A stretch of DNA of 58,530 bases from Lichenicola sp964249735 (lineage in GTDB: Bacteria; Pseudomonadota; Alphaproteobacteria; Acetobacterales; Acetobacteraceae). Of this stretch, positions 46,743 to 54,803 are shown one piece after another (the stretch's first letter is position 1; each line of letters opens with the position of its first letter). The stretch covers positions 1 through 58,530 of the forward strand of contig CAXUDP010000014.1 of assembly GCA_964249735.1 (NCBI GenBank), written 5' to 3'. The translations under genes were made by a program, and so were the position numbers. The notes beneath the pieces are model-generated. The model was not told the DNA's origin. It did not search any database and saw only the letters and a list, made by a program, of their open reading frames with translations.

Positions 46743-47017
46743 ACCACGCCCTGAACCTTGTGCTCGGCCTGCTGATCCAGCTGTTCGGGCTGGTGGTGGC
46801 GGCGATCGCCTTCATCGAGGGGGGTGCCCGCCACCTGCTGTCGCAGGTCGGCATCACCGGTCCGCTGCAGGGGGCGCTGCTGGTTGTCTTGGGCGTGCTG
46901 CTGGTGCTGGCGGCGCTGCGCGTGTTCGGGCGGCTGTTCGCGGTGCTGCTGCTGATCGTGCTGGTGCTTCTGCTGCTGCACGGCCTGATCGCCGGGCCAC
47001 CACCAGTGAACGCGTGA
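46739..47017 (+). CDS. Small hydrophobic membrane protein
   Basis: No family was recognised. The 92-residue product is almost all hydrophobic, with helices near residues 3-26, 41-60 and 63-86 (LFAVLLLIVLVLLLLHGLI). GGAG lies 6 bases before the ATG at 46739. The start overlaps the end of the extended DUF3253 frame by ATGA, which may be chance. Confidence 0.65.
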   Translation: MNHALNLVLGLLIQLFGLVVAAIAFIEGGARHLLSQVGITGPLQGALLVVLGVLLVLAALRVFGRLFAVLLLIVLVLLLLHGLIAGPPPVNA

Positions 47018-47053
47018 ACGTTGTTCACGGGGCAGGCCGAGGGTCGGAAACGC

Positions 47054-47091
47054 AAAAACCGCCGCCAGCCCGTTCGGGGCCGGCGGCGGTT
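47054..47091 (-). terminator. Rho-independent terminator of the lysis cassette
   Basis: On the minus strand a GC stem (AACCGCCGCC ... GGCGGCGGTT) is followed by TTTTT. It lies 28 bases after the stop of the lipoprotein gene at 47119. The stem also faces the plus-strand small membrane gene, so it may work both ways. Confidence 0.8.
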
Positions 47092-47118
47092 CGGGCAGGC
47101 TCGAGCGTGGGATGACGG

Positions 47119-47571
47119 TCAGAAACCGGCTTTCGGCGGTCCGGTCAATACGTCGACGTTGCTGAAGTCCCTCGGCAGCGGCGTGTTCTCGCGGTGGTGC
47201 AGGCAGTCGTAGACCAGGCGGCCACAGATGCTGTCGGGGTCGGTCGGGTTCACGTCGACGCCGGCGTAATGCACGGACTCGACCCGCCCGCGCTCGAACC
47301 GGATCGCGGTATGGCAGATCCCCGGCCGACCCAGCTTCAGCTCGTAGATGCCGAACGCGACGTCGATATCGGTGCCGGTCTGCACGTAGTCCCACTGCAT
47401 GACCGACTGCTGCGCAGTGATGTACTGCTTCTCGGCCGGCACGCCCATGCAGGCGATGATGTCCGGCTCGGCGGCGCCGACCAGCTGGGTGCGCGCGCGA
47501 TAGGCTTCCAGCGTGCCGCAGCCGCCGAGCGCCAGCAGGAGCGGGATGACCGGAAGCAGGAAGCCCTTCAC
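47119..47571 (-). CDS. Small predicted lipoprotein
   Basis: The 150-residue product has a lipoprotein signal (FLLPVIPLLLALGGC). The mature domain (LVGAAEPDIIACMGVPAEKQ, VMQWDYVQTGTDIDVAFGIY, CHTAIRFERGRVESVHYAG) has the rhythm of SmpA/BamE-type small lipoproteins with a disulfide-capable pair, but I do not assign a family. The GTG start at 47571 overlaps the C1 peptidase stop by GTGA. It is the last gene of the cassette. Confidence 0.75.
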   Translation of the reverse strand: MKGFLLPVIPLLLALGGCGTLEAYRARTQLVGAAEPDIIACMGVPAEKQYITAQQSVMQWDYVQTGTDIDVAFGIYELKLGRPGICHTAIRFERGRVESVHYAGVDVNPTDPDSICGRLVYDCLHHRENTPLPRDFSNVDVLTGPPKAGF

Positions 47572-48350
47572 GCCGCCCTCGCGGCGCGTAGCTCGTCCGC
47601 CATCGCAAGCAGGTTCTCGCGCATCGGGCTGACGCCATTCACCTCGAGCCAGTCCCGCGACAACAGCCCGTAGGCCTCGTCGCAGAAGGCGTCGAGGAAG
47701 CCCCACTCCATCCGCTTGCGCTCGGCCCAGCTGTTCAGCCACAAGCCGTCGGCGTCGTAGCCGTGCACGAACACCGCGTGGCCACCGGCGATCTTGAAGG
47801 GCTGCTTCGGCGTCGCCCAGACCGTGCCTTCCGACACCGCGTACTCCGGCAGGCTCAGCCCGATGTAGAGGCCGCCCAGCATGGCGACCGCGCGGCGCAC
47901 GCCGTCGTGGTTCTTCGGCTCCACCGCGCCGTAGCCGGTCAGCACGTCCGGGGCCTGGCGGCCGACCGCGTAGCCGGTCTCGCACCAGCGGTTCAGCACG
48001 TCGAGCTCGACCGCGCCCTGGTCGCTGGCCGGATGCGCCGGATCGTAGCCGTTCGCCTCGTAGATCCCGACCACCTGGTCGTCGGTCAGCTCGATCTCGC
48101 CGCCGCGTGCGGCGGTCAGCACGCGGATCGCGCTGGCGACGCTGACCGCGGTGCAGTCGCCGAGGCCGGGGATGGTCTGGCCGTGGTTGCTGAGCTGGTC
48201 GCCGTTGCGCCACAGCGGCCAGGACGCGAAATGCGCGCCGTAGTCGCAGGCGGCCGGCGGATCGGGCAGGTGCGCCGACAGCACCGAGGCCAGGCGCGGC
48301 GTGCGTGGATCGAAGGCGGCCGGCTTCTTGCCGAGGGTGCGTGCGGGCAT
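47568..48350 (-). CDS. Papain-like (C1-family) cysteine peptidase
   Basis: The 260-residue protein has the C1 triad in order: Cys66 (GDCTAVSVASA), His191 (GGHAVFVHGYD) and Asn206 (LWLNSWAE). Gln and Trp positions typical of papain-like folds are also present. There is no signal peptide. In a phage-type lysis context it could process a structural or lysis protein, or cut peptide bonds in a cell-wall or host protein; this is open. The ATG at 48350 (MPARTLGKKPAAFDPR) is favoured over a longer N-terminus. Confidence 0.85.
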   Translation of the reverse strand: MPARTLGKKPAAFDPRTPRLASVLSAHLPDPPAACDYGAHFASWPLWRNGDQLSNHGQTIPGLGDCTAVSVASAIRVLTAARGGEIELTDDQVVGIYEANGYDPAHPASDQGAVELDVLNRWCETGYAVGRQAPDVLTGYGAVEPKNHDGVRRAVAMLGGLYIGLSLPEYAVSEGTVWATPKQPFKIAGGHAVFVHGYDADGLWLNSWAERKRMEWGFLDAFCDEAYGLLSRDWLEVNGVSPMRENLLAMADELRAARAA

Positions 48351-48387
48351 GGGGGTTCTCGCAAGGATCGGGAAAGGATGGCTGCAG

Positions 48388-48678
48388 TCACGCCGGGGTC
48401 CGGCAGGCGCGCACCGCGCGTGCCACGCCGGCCGCGTCGCGCAACACGTCCGGCCAGACCGCCGAGGGCGGTGCGGCGGCGATCTCGTCGGCAAGCGCCG
48501 CCCGCCTGACCTGGTCGAGCCGGGACGGCAGGCGGATCGCGTTGCACGGGTTCACGATCCGCGACGGCGGCAGCGGAACCGGGTCGCCCGGTGAACTAGA
48601 AGTCGCGCCCGCTGCGCACGCCGTCAGCCAGAGCGGAACGAGACACGGGAGCACCCGCCTGGGCCACGCGCGCTGCAT
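48388..48678 (-). CDS. Rz1-like outer-membrane spanin lipoprotein (putative)
   Basis: The 96-residue product has a basic start, a hydrophobic run and lipobox (LVPLWLTAC), followed by a proline-rich stretch (GDPVPLPPSR), which is the usual make-up of o-spanins. Its gene starts inside the preceding small gene in another frame, sharing 83 bases, as Rz and Rz1 do. o-Spanins join inner- and outer-membrane proteins in the last step of phage lysis. Its length is more than most Rz1 proteins, so confidence is moderate. Confidence 0.62.
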   Translation of the reverse strand: MQRAWPRRVLPCLVPLWLTACAAGATSSSPGDPVPLPPSRIVNPCNAIRLPSRLDQVRRAALADEIAAAPPSAVWPDVLRDAAGVARAVRACRTPA

Positions 48679-48796
48679 CGGCAGCCTCCTGGTTCTGTTT
48701 GGCGAGGACGTCGTCGCGGGCCGCTGTCGCGGCGTTCCGGTCCAGCAGCCCGGCGACCCAGCGCAGGAGCCGGGCCAGCAGGGCGACAGGGCTCAC
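48596..48796 (-). CDS. Small i-spanin-like or lysis-accessory protein (putative)
   Basis: The 66-residue product has a short hydrophobic N-terminus (PVALLARLLRWVAGLL), then a polar helix rich in Ala, Asp and Gln, likely coiled-coil, ending in GVRSGRDF. This fits a minimal inner-membrane spanin subunit or small phage accessory protein. The GTG start overlaps the previous stop by GTGA, and the o-spanin-like gene starts within it. The call depends on context. Confidence 0.55.
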   Translation of the reverse strand: MSPVALLARLLRWVAGLLDRNAATAARDDVLAKQNQEAADAARVAQAGAPVSRSALADGVRSGRDF

Positions 48797-49344
48797 CGGC
48801 CACCGCGGCGGACGACCGCCAGCGCCTGCGCCTCGCTCATCGCGCTCACGACGCGGCCGACGGCCAGGCCGGCGGCGAGCTGCACGATCGGGATCAGCGC
48901 CAGGGCGGCGGCGATCGCGTTGCCGGTGGTGGTGGCCTCGCTGCCCGGCAGCCTGCCCAGCACGCCCTGCAGCAGCGAGAGCGCGGTCTGGCTGTCAGCC
49001 AGCATCGACACCACCAGGGACTGGACCTTCGTCACGTCCAGCGACACCGTCACCGTGCCGCCGGTCAGGCTCTCGATCTCGGTCAGCACCAGCTGCGCCG
49101 CCGCCAGGGCCGCTTCCGCAGTGCCGTAGTTCGCGCCGAGCAGCAGGATCACGGTGGGCGCAAGCAGGGCGGCGGAGATCGCCGACAGGATCGCCTGGCC
49201 GTCGGTCACGATGGTGGCAACGTCGATGGTGGCGGTGGTGGTGCCGCCGCCCTGCGTCGTGGTGCAGGCGACGACGAGCCCGGCGCCGCCAAGGGCGGAC
49301 AGGCGGAGCATCTGGCGACGGGACAGGATGGAGATCGGATGCAT
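48793..49344 (-). CDS. Predicted lipoprotein with twin-arginine start
   Basis: No family was recognised. The 183-residue product starts with SRRQMLRLSALGGAGLVVAC, a twin arginine and lipobox, so it may be a Tat-exported lipoprotein. The mature part is made of Ala/Val/Leu-rich helices with several hydrophobic stretches (AAALALIPIVQLAAGLAVGR). It sits in the lysis cassette between the putative holin and the spanin-like genes; a role in membrane disruption is only a guess. Confidence 0.65.
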   Translation of the reverse strand: MHPISILSRRQMLRLSALGGAGLVVACTTTQGGGTTTATIDVATIVTDGQAILSAISAALLAPTVILLLGANYGTAEAALAAAQLVLTEIESLTGGTVTVSLDVTKVQSLVVSMLADSQTALSLLQGVLGRLPGSEATTTGNAIAAALALIPIVQLAAGLAVGRVVSAMSEAQALAVVRRGGR

Positions 49345-49391
49345 GGGGCGGCTCCGTTGAGGAAGGGGTTGGTGCGACCGGGGGCGGCGCG

Positions 49392-49760
49392 TCAGGACGC
49401 GTTGTCGCGGATCAGCAGGGTCGCCGCGGTGGAAGCGGCCTGCTCCAGGTCGGCCGGGCGCCTGGTGGCGATGGCGTGCGCGAGGGCGTTGGACAGGCAG
49501 CGCGCGCGGATCGCGTCGGTGGTGTTGTCCGGCCACAGCTTCGGCAGGCTGGCCGCGAGCAGCGTCGCGGCAATGCCCTCGGCGGCCGGAAACGGGTGCA
49601 GCCCGGCCAGCACCGCGCCTGAGATCAGCAGGCTGAGACCCTGCTGCGTCCCGGGCTGCTTGGACCAGTCCAGCAACTGCCGCCACCGGGACGGCGACGG
49701 CAGTGTCGGCAGCGGCAGAACGGTGGCTGCGGCGGGAGCCGCCATCGTCTGGCCGCTCAT
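49392..49760 (-). CDS. Putative holin-like protein
   Basis: The 122-residue protein has a polar N-terminus and a hydrophobic hairpin (GLSLLISGAVLAGLHPFPAA and IAATLLAASLPKLW, about residues 41-75), then a soluble helical tail. The size and helical hairpin, and its place immediately after the endolysin gene, fit a holin. The start overlaps the endolysin stop by ATGA. No specific holin family was recognised. Confidence 0.55.
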   Translation of the reverse strand: MSGQTMAAPAAATVLPLPTLPSPSRWRQLLDWSKQPGTQQGLSLLISGAVLAGLHPFPAAEGIAATLLAASLPKLWPDNTTDAIRARCLSNALAHAIATRRPADLEQAASTAATLLIRDNAS

Positions 49761-50251
49761 GCCAGGCCTCCGGCCAGCGCCGGTTCGGCTTCGCCGTCCA
49801 CGGCATCTGCCGCGACCAGCATGTCAGCCGGCTTCACGGCCTGCGGCCGGACCAGCCAGAAGCTGTGCCAGCGATCGGAGTACACGTGACGCGCCGGCAT
49901 CTTCGCCCAGTAGGCGGGGTGCTTCATGCTCAGCGCGTAGTAGCTGTCGGCGCCGCAGGTGCGTCGGGGAAGCGTGCCGGCCAGGGCCGCATCCGCCACG
50001 TCGAGCGCCACCGCCCAGCCCGCCGGGTCGGCCCGGTAGGCGATCTCGATCCGCGACCGGTTGACGTCGGACCAGCAGGAGAACTGCGCCGGCGCCAGAC
50101 AGACCGCGATCGGCGTCGCCTCCCAGCCGTTCCTGACCCGCTGCAGGACGACGGAGGTCACGTTCTCCATGCCCGTACGGCCGCCGCCGCTGCATTCGCC
50201 ATAGGCGTTTCCCGCCAGAACCAGTCGTGGCGAGGAAAGGTCGAGGGACAT
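49757..50251 (-). CDS. SleB-type cell wall hydrolase (endolysin-like)
   Basis: The 164-residue protein matches the Hydrolase_2/SleB family: LAGNAYGECSGGGRTGMENV holds the catalytic Glu of the usual GEARGE motif, followed by TSVVLQRV and the AQFSCWSDVNR block. It cuts peptidoglycan glycan strands. There is no signal peptide, as for phage endolysins. The ATG at 50251 has GGAG 8 bases upstream. A longer in-frame TTG start at 50359 would be translated through the terminator hairpin and is unlikely. Confidence 0.85.
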   Translation of the reverse strand: MSLDLSSPRLVLAGNAYGECSGGGRTGMENVTSVVLQRVRNGWEATPIAVCLAPAQFSCWSDVNRSRIEIAYRADPAGWAVALDVADAALAGTLPRRTCGADSYYALSMKHPAYWAKMPARHVYSDRWHSFWLVRPQAVKPADMLVAADAVDGEAEPALAGGLA

Positions 50252-50270
50252 GGACCGGACTCCGGACATG

Positions 50271-50294
50271 AAAAAAGCCGCCCGGAGGCGGCTT
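50271..50294 (-). terminator. Terminator-like hairpin just before the endolysin gene
   Basis: On the minus strand AAGCCGCC, loop TCCG, GGCGGCTT is followed by six T in all. It ends 19 bases before the endolysin ATG and lies about 110 bases downstream of a strong promoter, so it may be an attenuator. It could also simply end transcripts from the beta-helix gene. Confidence 0.8.
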
Positions 50295-50409
50295 CGAGAA
50301 ACGGCATCGTCGGGCGGGGCTGAATGGACGATCAGGACGCCGATCGGAATGCGGCGCAACGTGCTTCGCTACGTGAAAGGGGCGAACGCAGTCGTTCCAG
50401 TCTCGTAAC

Positions 50410-50439
50410 ATAATAGAAGCGATGGGTCCGCGAGGTCAA
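50410..50439 (-). promoter_or_regulatory. Strong sigma-70-like promoter for the lysis cassette
   Basis: On the minus strand TTGACC (50439-50434) and TATTAT (50415-50410) are spaced by 18 bases, matching the consensus at 5 of 6 positions each. Transcription would start near 50403, giving a leader of about 150 bases before the endolysin start. Confidence 0.65.
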
Positions 50440-50493
50440 GGAAATTGACCCGTGTGCACTCTCAGCGTCGGAAGGCGTCCAAAAGTGTTGTCG

Positions 50494-53037
50494 TCACTGC
50501 ACCTGGCCGCTCAACAGAAAGGTCGACGTGCTGTCGATCATGATGCCGGCCTTGGTGAACTGCCCGGTGGTGGCGTGCGTCAGCGTGCCCGTGCCGGCCT
50601 CCTCCAGCGTTTCGCCGGATCCTGCAACGAAGGTGATGGTCCCGCCGCTGCCGGCCTGGATCACGTCGACCCTGCATCCGATCGCGAGGCCGCTCGGCAC
50701 CGTATAGGTATGGGCCGTTGTTGCGGTGTCACGGATGATGGTGCCGCAGTCTGCGGGAAGCAGCGTATAGGCGGCAGCCTGGCCGGAAACCGTGCCGCCG
50801 GCATTGCCGGTGATCGTGATCCAGTCCGTGCCAGCCAGGTTCGAGGCGCTGGTGGTCAGCCGCAACCAGCCGTAGATCGGCGAGGCGACCGACGGCGTGG
50901 CGTTGGCGACAAAGGCGCCGGCGACCCAGTAGCCGGTGGTCGGCACCGCCAGCGCCTTCGAGATCGGCACCGTCAGGAAGGTGTCGTACGTGGCGCTGGT
51001 CGGATCGCTGTCGAGCTGCAGCAGCCTGAAGCCCTCGCGATGCAGCCGGGCGATGCCCTTGTTGGACGAGGAATAATAGTCGTTGACCACGACCGGCTCG
51101 GCCTCGTCGATGTTGTCCTCGAACAGGTCGCCGCCGTTCGGCTGGGTGGGGTCGACGTTGGTGTCGTAGAGCGCGTTGCGGATGACGTTGCGCCGGAACA
51201 CGACGCCCGAGCCCGAGTTCTGGTAGAGGCCCTGGGGGCCGCATTCGCTAGACCAGTTGCCGGTCGGCCCGCGCCCGCAGCCCTTCATGTAGGGATCCAG
51301 GTCGAACAGGTTGTCCTCGACATACAGGTTGAGCTTGCCGGTCATGTTGACGACCACGCCGGCTCCCGCCATGTCGACCACGCTGTTGCCACGGAAGGCG
51401 ATGTCCTCCAGGTGACCGCTTCCCTGCACGAACAGCGCGTTCTGCAGGCCGTGGAAGTCGTTGCCCTCGACCAGCACGTCCTTCAGGTAGCCGCCATCCA
51501 GGAACACGCCGTTGGGCTCGATGTCTGACTCCGCCAGGGTGGGATTCTTTGCGCCGAGCCGCGATGAGATCGTGCCCTGCCCGAAGCTGGCCCAGTTCGG
51601 ATACCGGCTGTCGGTGCCGTTGCTGTTGGGCAGTGTGCGGCTGATGTGGTTGCCGACGATCAGGATGCTGTGGGTGCCCGCCGTCGGCACCGACGTGGAC
51701 GTGCTGTTCGCCATGAACTCCGGATATGGATCGATGATCTTGCCGGTCGCCGGGTTGTTCTCGCCCGGGATCGCGGCGTAGGAGCCGGCACGGGCGCTGT
51801 ACCCGTCGATGAGGATGGCGGAAGCGCCGGAGTTCAGATTGTCGATGTTCGCCCGATTCAGGACGTTGGAAATCGTGTTGTTGGAGATGAGGATCGACAT
51901 CCCGGCCGACACGCCTTCCTGGAACGAGCTCCCGTTGGGCGTCACCGTCTGCACGTTGATGCCCTGCTGGCGGACCGTGTCTAGGGTGTTGCCGGAGATA
52001 TTCGCCTGGCGCGCCGAGAGCACCCGGATGCCCTGGCTGTCGAAGATGCGGTTGCCGGTGATGTTGAGGTCGCGCCGCACGCCCCAGCTGTCGTAGATGT
52101 CGGAATGCACCGAGATCGAATCATCGTCGGTGTGCGAGATCATGTTGTCGGTCACGCTCACGTCGGCGCATTCCGACAGGTTGATCCCGTCCGAGACGCC
52201 CCAGCGGACCGTGTCGTTCTGCACGTTCACCTCGGTGCTGGTGCGTGCGCTGATGCTGAAGGCGTGCGAGTTCTCCGACGTGATCCGGAAGAACGTCAGG
52301 CCGTCGACGTTGGCCGGGATGAACGGGTTGCCGTAGCTCGACGACGCGTTCGTCGGCGTGGTGCTCGCCGTGGTCGGGTTCCAGCTGCCCTGCACCGTGA
52401 AGTTCTGGAACCGGATGTCCGAGGCACGTGCCGACGTGGTTCCGGCGCTGGTGAACAGGTTATAGCCCGATGCGTCGTTCCAGGTGACGATCGTGGCCGA
52501 CTGGTCGGCGCCCTCGACGGTGGTTGAGGACGGGATGGCGAAGCCGGCGCTGGTGGCGGCGGTGAGCGGCCACGTTCCTTGCGGGATGTAGATATGGGTG
52601 CCGGGGGAGGCGGTGGCGTAGGCGATCGCCTTGTTCATCGCCGTGGTGTCGGACGCGGCGTCGCCGCGCGCGCCATGATCGGCGATGTTGTATACGTCGG
52701 ACAGCCGGACGGACTGGGTGCGGCCGATCGTCTCCCCCGACGCGACCAGGATGGTCCCGCTCGCGTTTCCCCCGCCCATCTGCACCGCGCCAACGATCCG
52801 GCTGTCGGAATAGGCGGCAGCGCCGCCAGCGATGCCGACGGCTGAAGCCGGAAGTGCAGCCGTCGCGAGCTGGCGGGCATAGGTGTCGACCGACCCGGCG
52901 ACGGTGCTGGACCCGGCGGCGAAGACGGCCTGCAGTTGCGTCGGTGTCGGGCCGTCCGCCTGCGCCTCGTCCACCCGCACGGCCGACACGGCTGCGACAA
53001 CCGCGCCGAACACGGCGATGCCCAGATGCTTCATCAT
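50494..53037 (-). CDS. Secreted right-handed beta-helix protein (pectate-lyase-3 type, tailspike-like)
   Basis: The 847-residue protein starts with a signal peptide (HLGIAVFGAVVAAVSAVRVD). After a linker it has the pectate-lyase-3 start (VYNIADHGARGDAASDTTAM ... GTHIYIPQGTW, about residues 115-155), then beta-helix turns with many Asn ladders (ITGNRIFDSQGIRV, NISGNTLDTVRQQGINV). The C-terminal 90 residues (TTAHTYTVPSGLAIGCRVDV, ITFVAGSGETLEEAG) resemble the terminal modules of phage tail fibres. Likely it binds or cuts a polysaccharide. The signal peptide is unusual for a phage structural protein. AGGA lies 5 bases before the ATG. Confidence 0.85.
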   Translation of the reverse strand: MMKHLGIAVFGAVVAAVSAVRVDEAQADGPTPTQLQAVFAAGSSTVAGSVDTYARQLATAALPASAVGIAGGAAAYSDSRIVGAVQMGGGNASGTILVASGETIGRTQSVRLSDVYNIADHGARGDAASDTTAMNKAIAYATASPGTHIYIPQGTWPLTAATSAGFAIPSSTTVEGADQSATIVTWNDASGYNLFTSAGTTSARASDIRFQNFTVQGSWNPTTASTTPTNASSSYGNPFIPANVDGLTFFRITSENSHAFSISARTSTEVNVQNDTVRWGVSDGINLSECADVSVTDNMISHTDDDSISVHSDIYDSWGVRRDLNITGNRIFDSQGIRVLSARQANISGNTLDTVRQQGINVQTVTPNGSSFQEGVSAGMSILISNNTISNVLNRANIDNLNSGASAILIDGYSARAGSYAAIPGENNPATGKIIDPYPEFMANSTSTSVPTAGTHSILIVGNHISRTLPNSNGTDSRYPNWASFGQGTISSRLGAKNPTLAESDIEPNGVFLDGGYLKDVLVEGNDFHGLQNALFVQGSGHLEDIAFRGNSVVDMAGAGVVVNMTGKLNLYVEDNLFDLDPYMKGCGRGPTGNWSSECGPQGLYQNSGSGVVFRRNVIRNALYDTNVDPTQPNGGDLFEDNIDEAEPVVVNDYYSSSNKGIARLHREGFRLLQLDSDPTSATYDTFLTVPISKALAVPTTGYWVAGAFVANATPSVASPIYGWLRLTTSASNLAGTDWITITGNAGGTVSGQAAAYTLLPADCGTIIRDTATTAHTYTVPSGLAIGCRVDVIQAGSGGTITFVAGSGETLEEAGTGTLTHATTGQFTKAGIMIDSTSTFLLSGQVQ

Positions 53038-53608
53038 GCTGTTCCTGTGAAAGCCGCCGACGCGGAGGTGATCATTGGGCAGCTGGCCAGGCGGGCCGGT
53101 CAAGCCTTGTCGCATGGCGAGGCAGGCACGCCGGGAGCCGGCGCGGGGTGGAGAAGACCGCCAGGACGCACCGATGGCAGCCTGCCTCGACGTTGCATCA
53201 ACTGGCCGGCAGGAATGGGTCGAGGAGGAGGAGCGACGAGGGCGTCTGGAAGCGTAACGCTCTGAACGGCCGAGCGGCGACCTTATCAAGGTTATTCGAC
53301 CACATGGGCCCAATCAAGACGGAAGTGACCCTGGTCGGTATGACCGCCCACCGAACGCCAGTGGCACTTGCGTTCCAAGAAGCTTGGCACACGGCGGACA
53401 GGCTCGAAGGCTGCTCCAGATCCTCAAGACGCCAGACAGGATCATGTCTGATCACGCGGCTGCGAACGTGGAGCCGCCGGATGGCGACCCAGGACACCCG
53501 TGAACCGGCAGGACGGCGCTGCGCACGACGGGATGGATGATGCCGATGGAACCTTCGGATCGAGGTTGGATCGGCGGAAACGGCGCGTCGCAGGTCATCC
53601 CAACGCGA
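53038..53608. other. Intergenic stretch between beta-helix gene and tRNA-Met
   Basis: No coherent gene was recognised in these 571 bases. Open frames occur on both strands but none has family features. I looked for a remnant of integrase and for a repeat of the tRNA 3' end and saw neither. Confidence 0.5.
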
Positions 53609-53683
53609 TGGTAGCGGCGGACGGATTTGAACCGCCGACCAAGAGATTATGATTCTCCTGCTCTACCGCTGAGCTACGCCGCC
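53609..53683 (-). tRNA. tRNA-Met (anticodon CAT), elongator type
   Basis: The 75-base gene has GGCGGCG paired with CGCCGCT in the acceptor stem, TAGCTCAGCGGTAGAGCA as D arm, an anticodon arm with loop ATCATAA (CAT), and GGTTCAAATCC as T arm. CCA is encoded. The first pair is G-T, not the C/A mismatch of initiator tRNA. Isoleucine tRNA with a modified CAT is possible but less likely. Confidence 0.92.
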
Positions 53684-53700
53684 ATCGCGCCGGGAGCGGT

Positions 53701-53729
53701 GGGATACAAAGGCGCGCAAGCCAAGTCAA
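53701..53729 (-). promoter_or_regulatory. Putative promoter of tRNA-Met
   Basis: On the minus strand TTGACT (53729-53724) and TATCCC (53706-53701) are spaced by 17 bases, placing the start of transcription about 10 bases before the tRNA. Confidence 0.6.
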
Positions 53730-54350
53730 CATTGGCTGGACCCAGGTCGCGGGACGCGTGTTCCGCCTGGACGAACCCGGAAACGCCCCTAAAACAAAGG
53801 CGGGACGACTGCCTGCACCACGTCGCCGACCTGCGTGCCTGGCTGGATTGCGTCCCCGCCCGTGCTCCGCCTGATCCCGGTGCTGGCCGGGCTGCTCGCG
53901 TTCCTGGCCAGCCGCGCCTGCTGGCGAACCTGTTCCTCCGCCTCCCGGACCCCCACGCCTTCTTCCGCTTCGTCGCCGGGGAGGTCAGGCGTCTGCTGCG
54001 CGTGCCGGCAGTGGTCGCGGTCGATGCCGTACTGCCTGCGGTGGCCTATCCTGCGACGCTGCCCTGCTGGTACCGATGGTGAGCTAGACCACTCCCTTGG
54101 CAATGCGCATCCGAGCCCAACCTCGTCTTGGCATGCCAGGACACGCAGCCTCAGGTGGGCTGCGGAGCTGCTCGTCTTCATGGTCGTCATCTCGGCCGCA
54201 CCGATGACGTTCGGATCGGTGCGCCATACCGTCTTCACCCATTCCGCTCGCCGGCGCTGCCTTCTCGGTGGTAGCCTTCGACCGCCGGAACCCGACCAGC
54301 GGCTGCCGGAACCGGGCCGGCCGTCACAGGCTGACCTGGAGGCCGCCGCG
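53730..54350. other. Stretch without a recognised gene
   Basis: Bases between the tRNA promoter and the DUF4167 gene hold only frames without recognisable domains. A plus-strand frame ending at 54082 includes LLANLFLRLPDPHAFFRFVA, which looks protein-like but matches nothing I know. It may be a gene remnant. Confidence 0.4.
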
Positions 54351-54803
54351 TCAGGAGTCGGCCGACGACATCTCCGGTTGGGGACGCTGTTCCTCCGGAA
54401 CCGGCAGCTCCTGCGAACCGTTCGCCGGATCGCTTCCGCGGTCCTCCTGGTCGGGGTCGGAATGATGACGGCGCTGGTGATGCTGCTGCTGGTTGGCCTG
54501 GCTCTGCTGTGCCGCCTGCGCGATCGCGTTCAGGATGCGGAAATAGTGTTCGGCGTGCTGGAAGTAGCCTTCCGCCATGACCCGATCACCGGAACTGGTC
54601 GCGTCCCGGCCCAGCTGCAGGTACTTCTCGAACAGCTGCTGCGCCGTGCCACGGATGCGAAGGTCCGGACCGTTGCTGTCGAACACGTGGTTGCGGTTGA
54701 GTGGGATCTGACCGTTGTGGTGGCGGATCGGCGTGCCGCCACCGCCGCCACCTCCTCCGCCGCCTGGACGATGGTTCCGGCCGCGCATGCGTTTCATGTT
54801 CAT
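54351..54803 (-). CDS. DUF4167 domain protein
   Basis: This 150-residue protein has the DUF4167 core: GPDLRIRGTAQQLFEKYLQL then SSGDRVMAEGYFQHAEHYFR. The N-terminus is basic with a run of ten glycines, and the C-terminus is rich in Gln, His and acidic residues and likely disordered, suggesting an RNA- or nucleoid-binding role. It follows prmC on the same strand, a common neighbour in alphaproteobacteria. The 284 bases between them hold no recognised gene. Confidence 0.9.
   Translation of the reverse strand: MNMKRMRGRNHRPGGGGGGGGGGTPIRHHNGQIPLNRNHVFDSNGPDLRIRGTAQQLFEKYLQLGRDATSSGDRVMAEGYFQHAEHYFRILNAIAQAAQQSQANQQQHHQRRHHSDPDQEDRGSDPANGSQELPVPEEQRPQPEMSSADS

Noticed and set aside
49757..50359. 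200-residue form of the endolysin starting at TTG 50359
   Set aside because: It would be translated through the terminator hairpin, and the extra 36 residues do not resemble the family. The ATG at 50251 has a good ribosome site.
53609..53683. tRNA-Met 3' end as a phage attachment site for the lysis cassette
   Set aside because: I saw no integrase and no second copy of the tRNA 3' end at the far side of the cassette near 47050, so there is no direct support.
53627..54082. Plus-strand frame of 151 codons overlapping the tRNA
   Set aside because: It starts inside the tRNA on the opposite strand and has no recognisable domain; only its end looks weakly protein-like. Left as a possible remnant.
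53789..54238. 149-codon minus-strand frame after the tRNA
   Set aside because: No ribosome site of note, no domain, and it ends beside the tRNA promoter; not supported.
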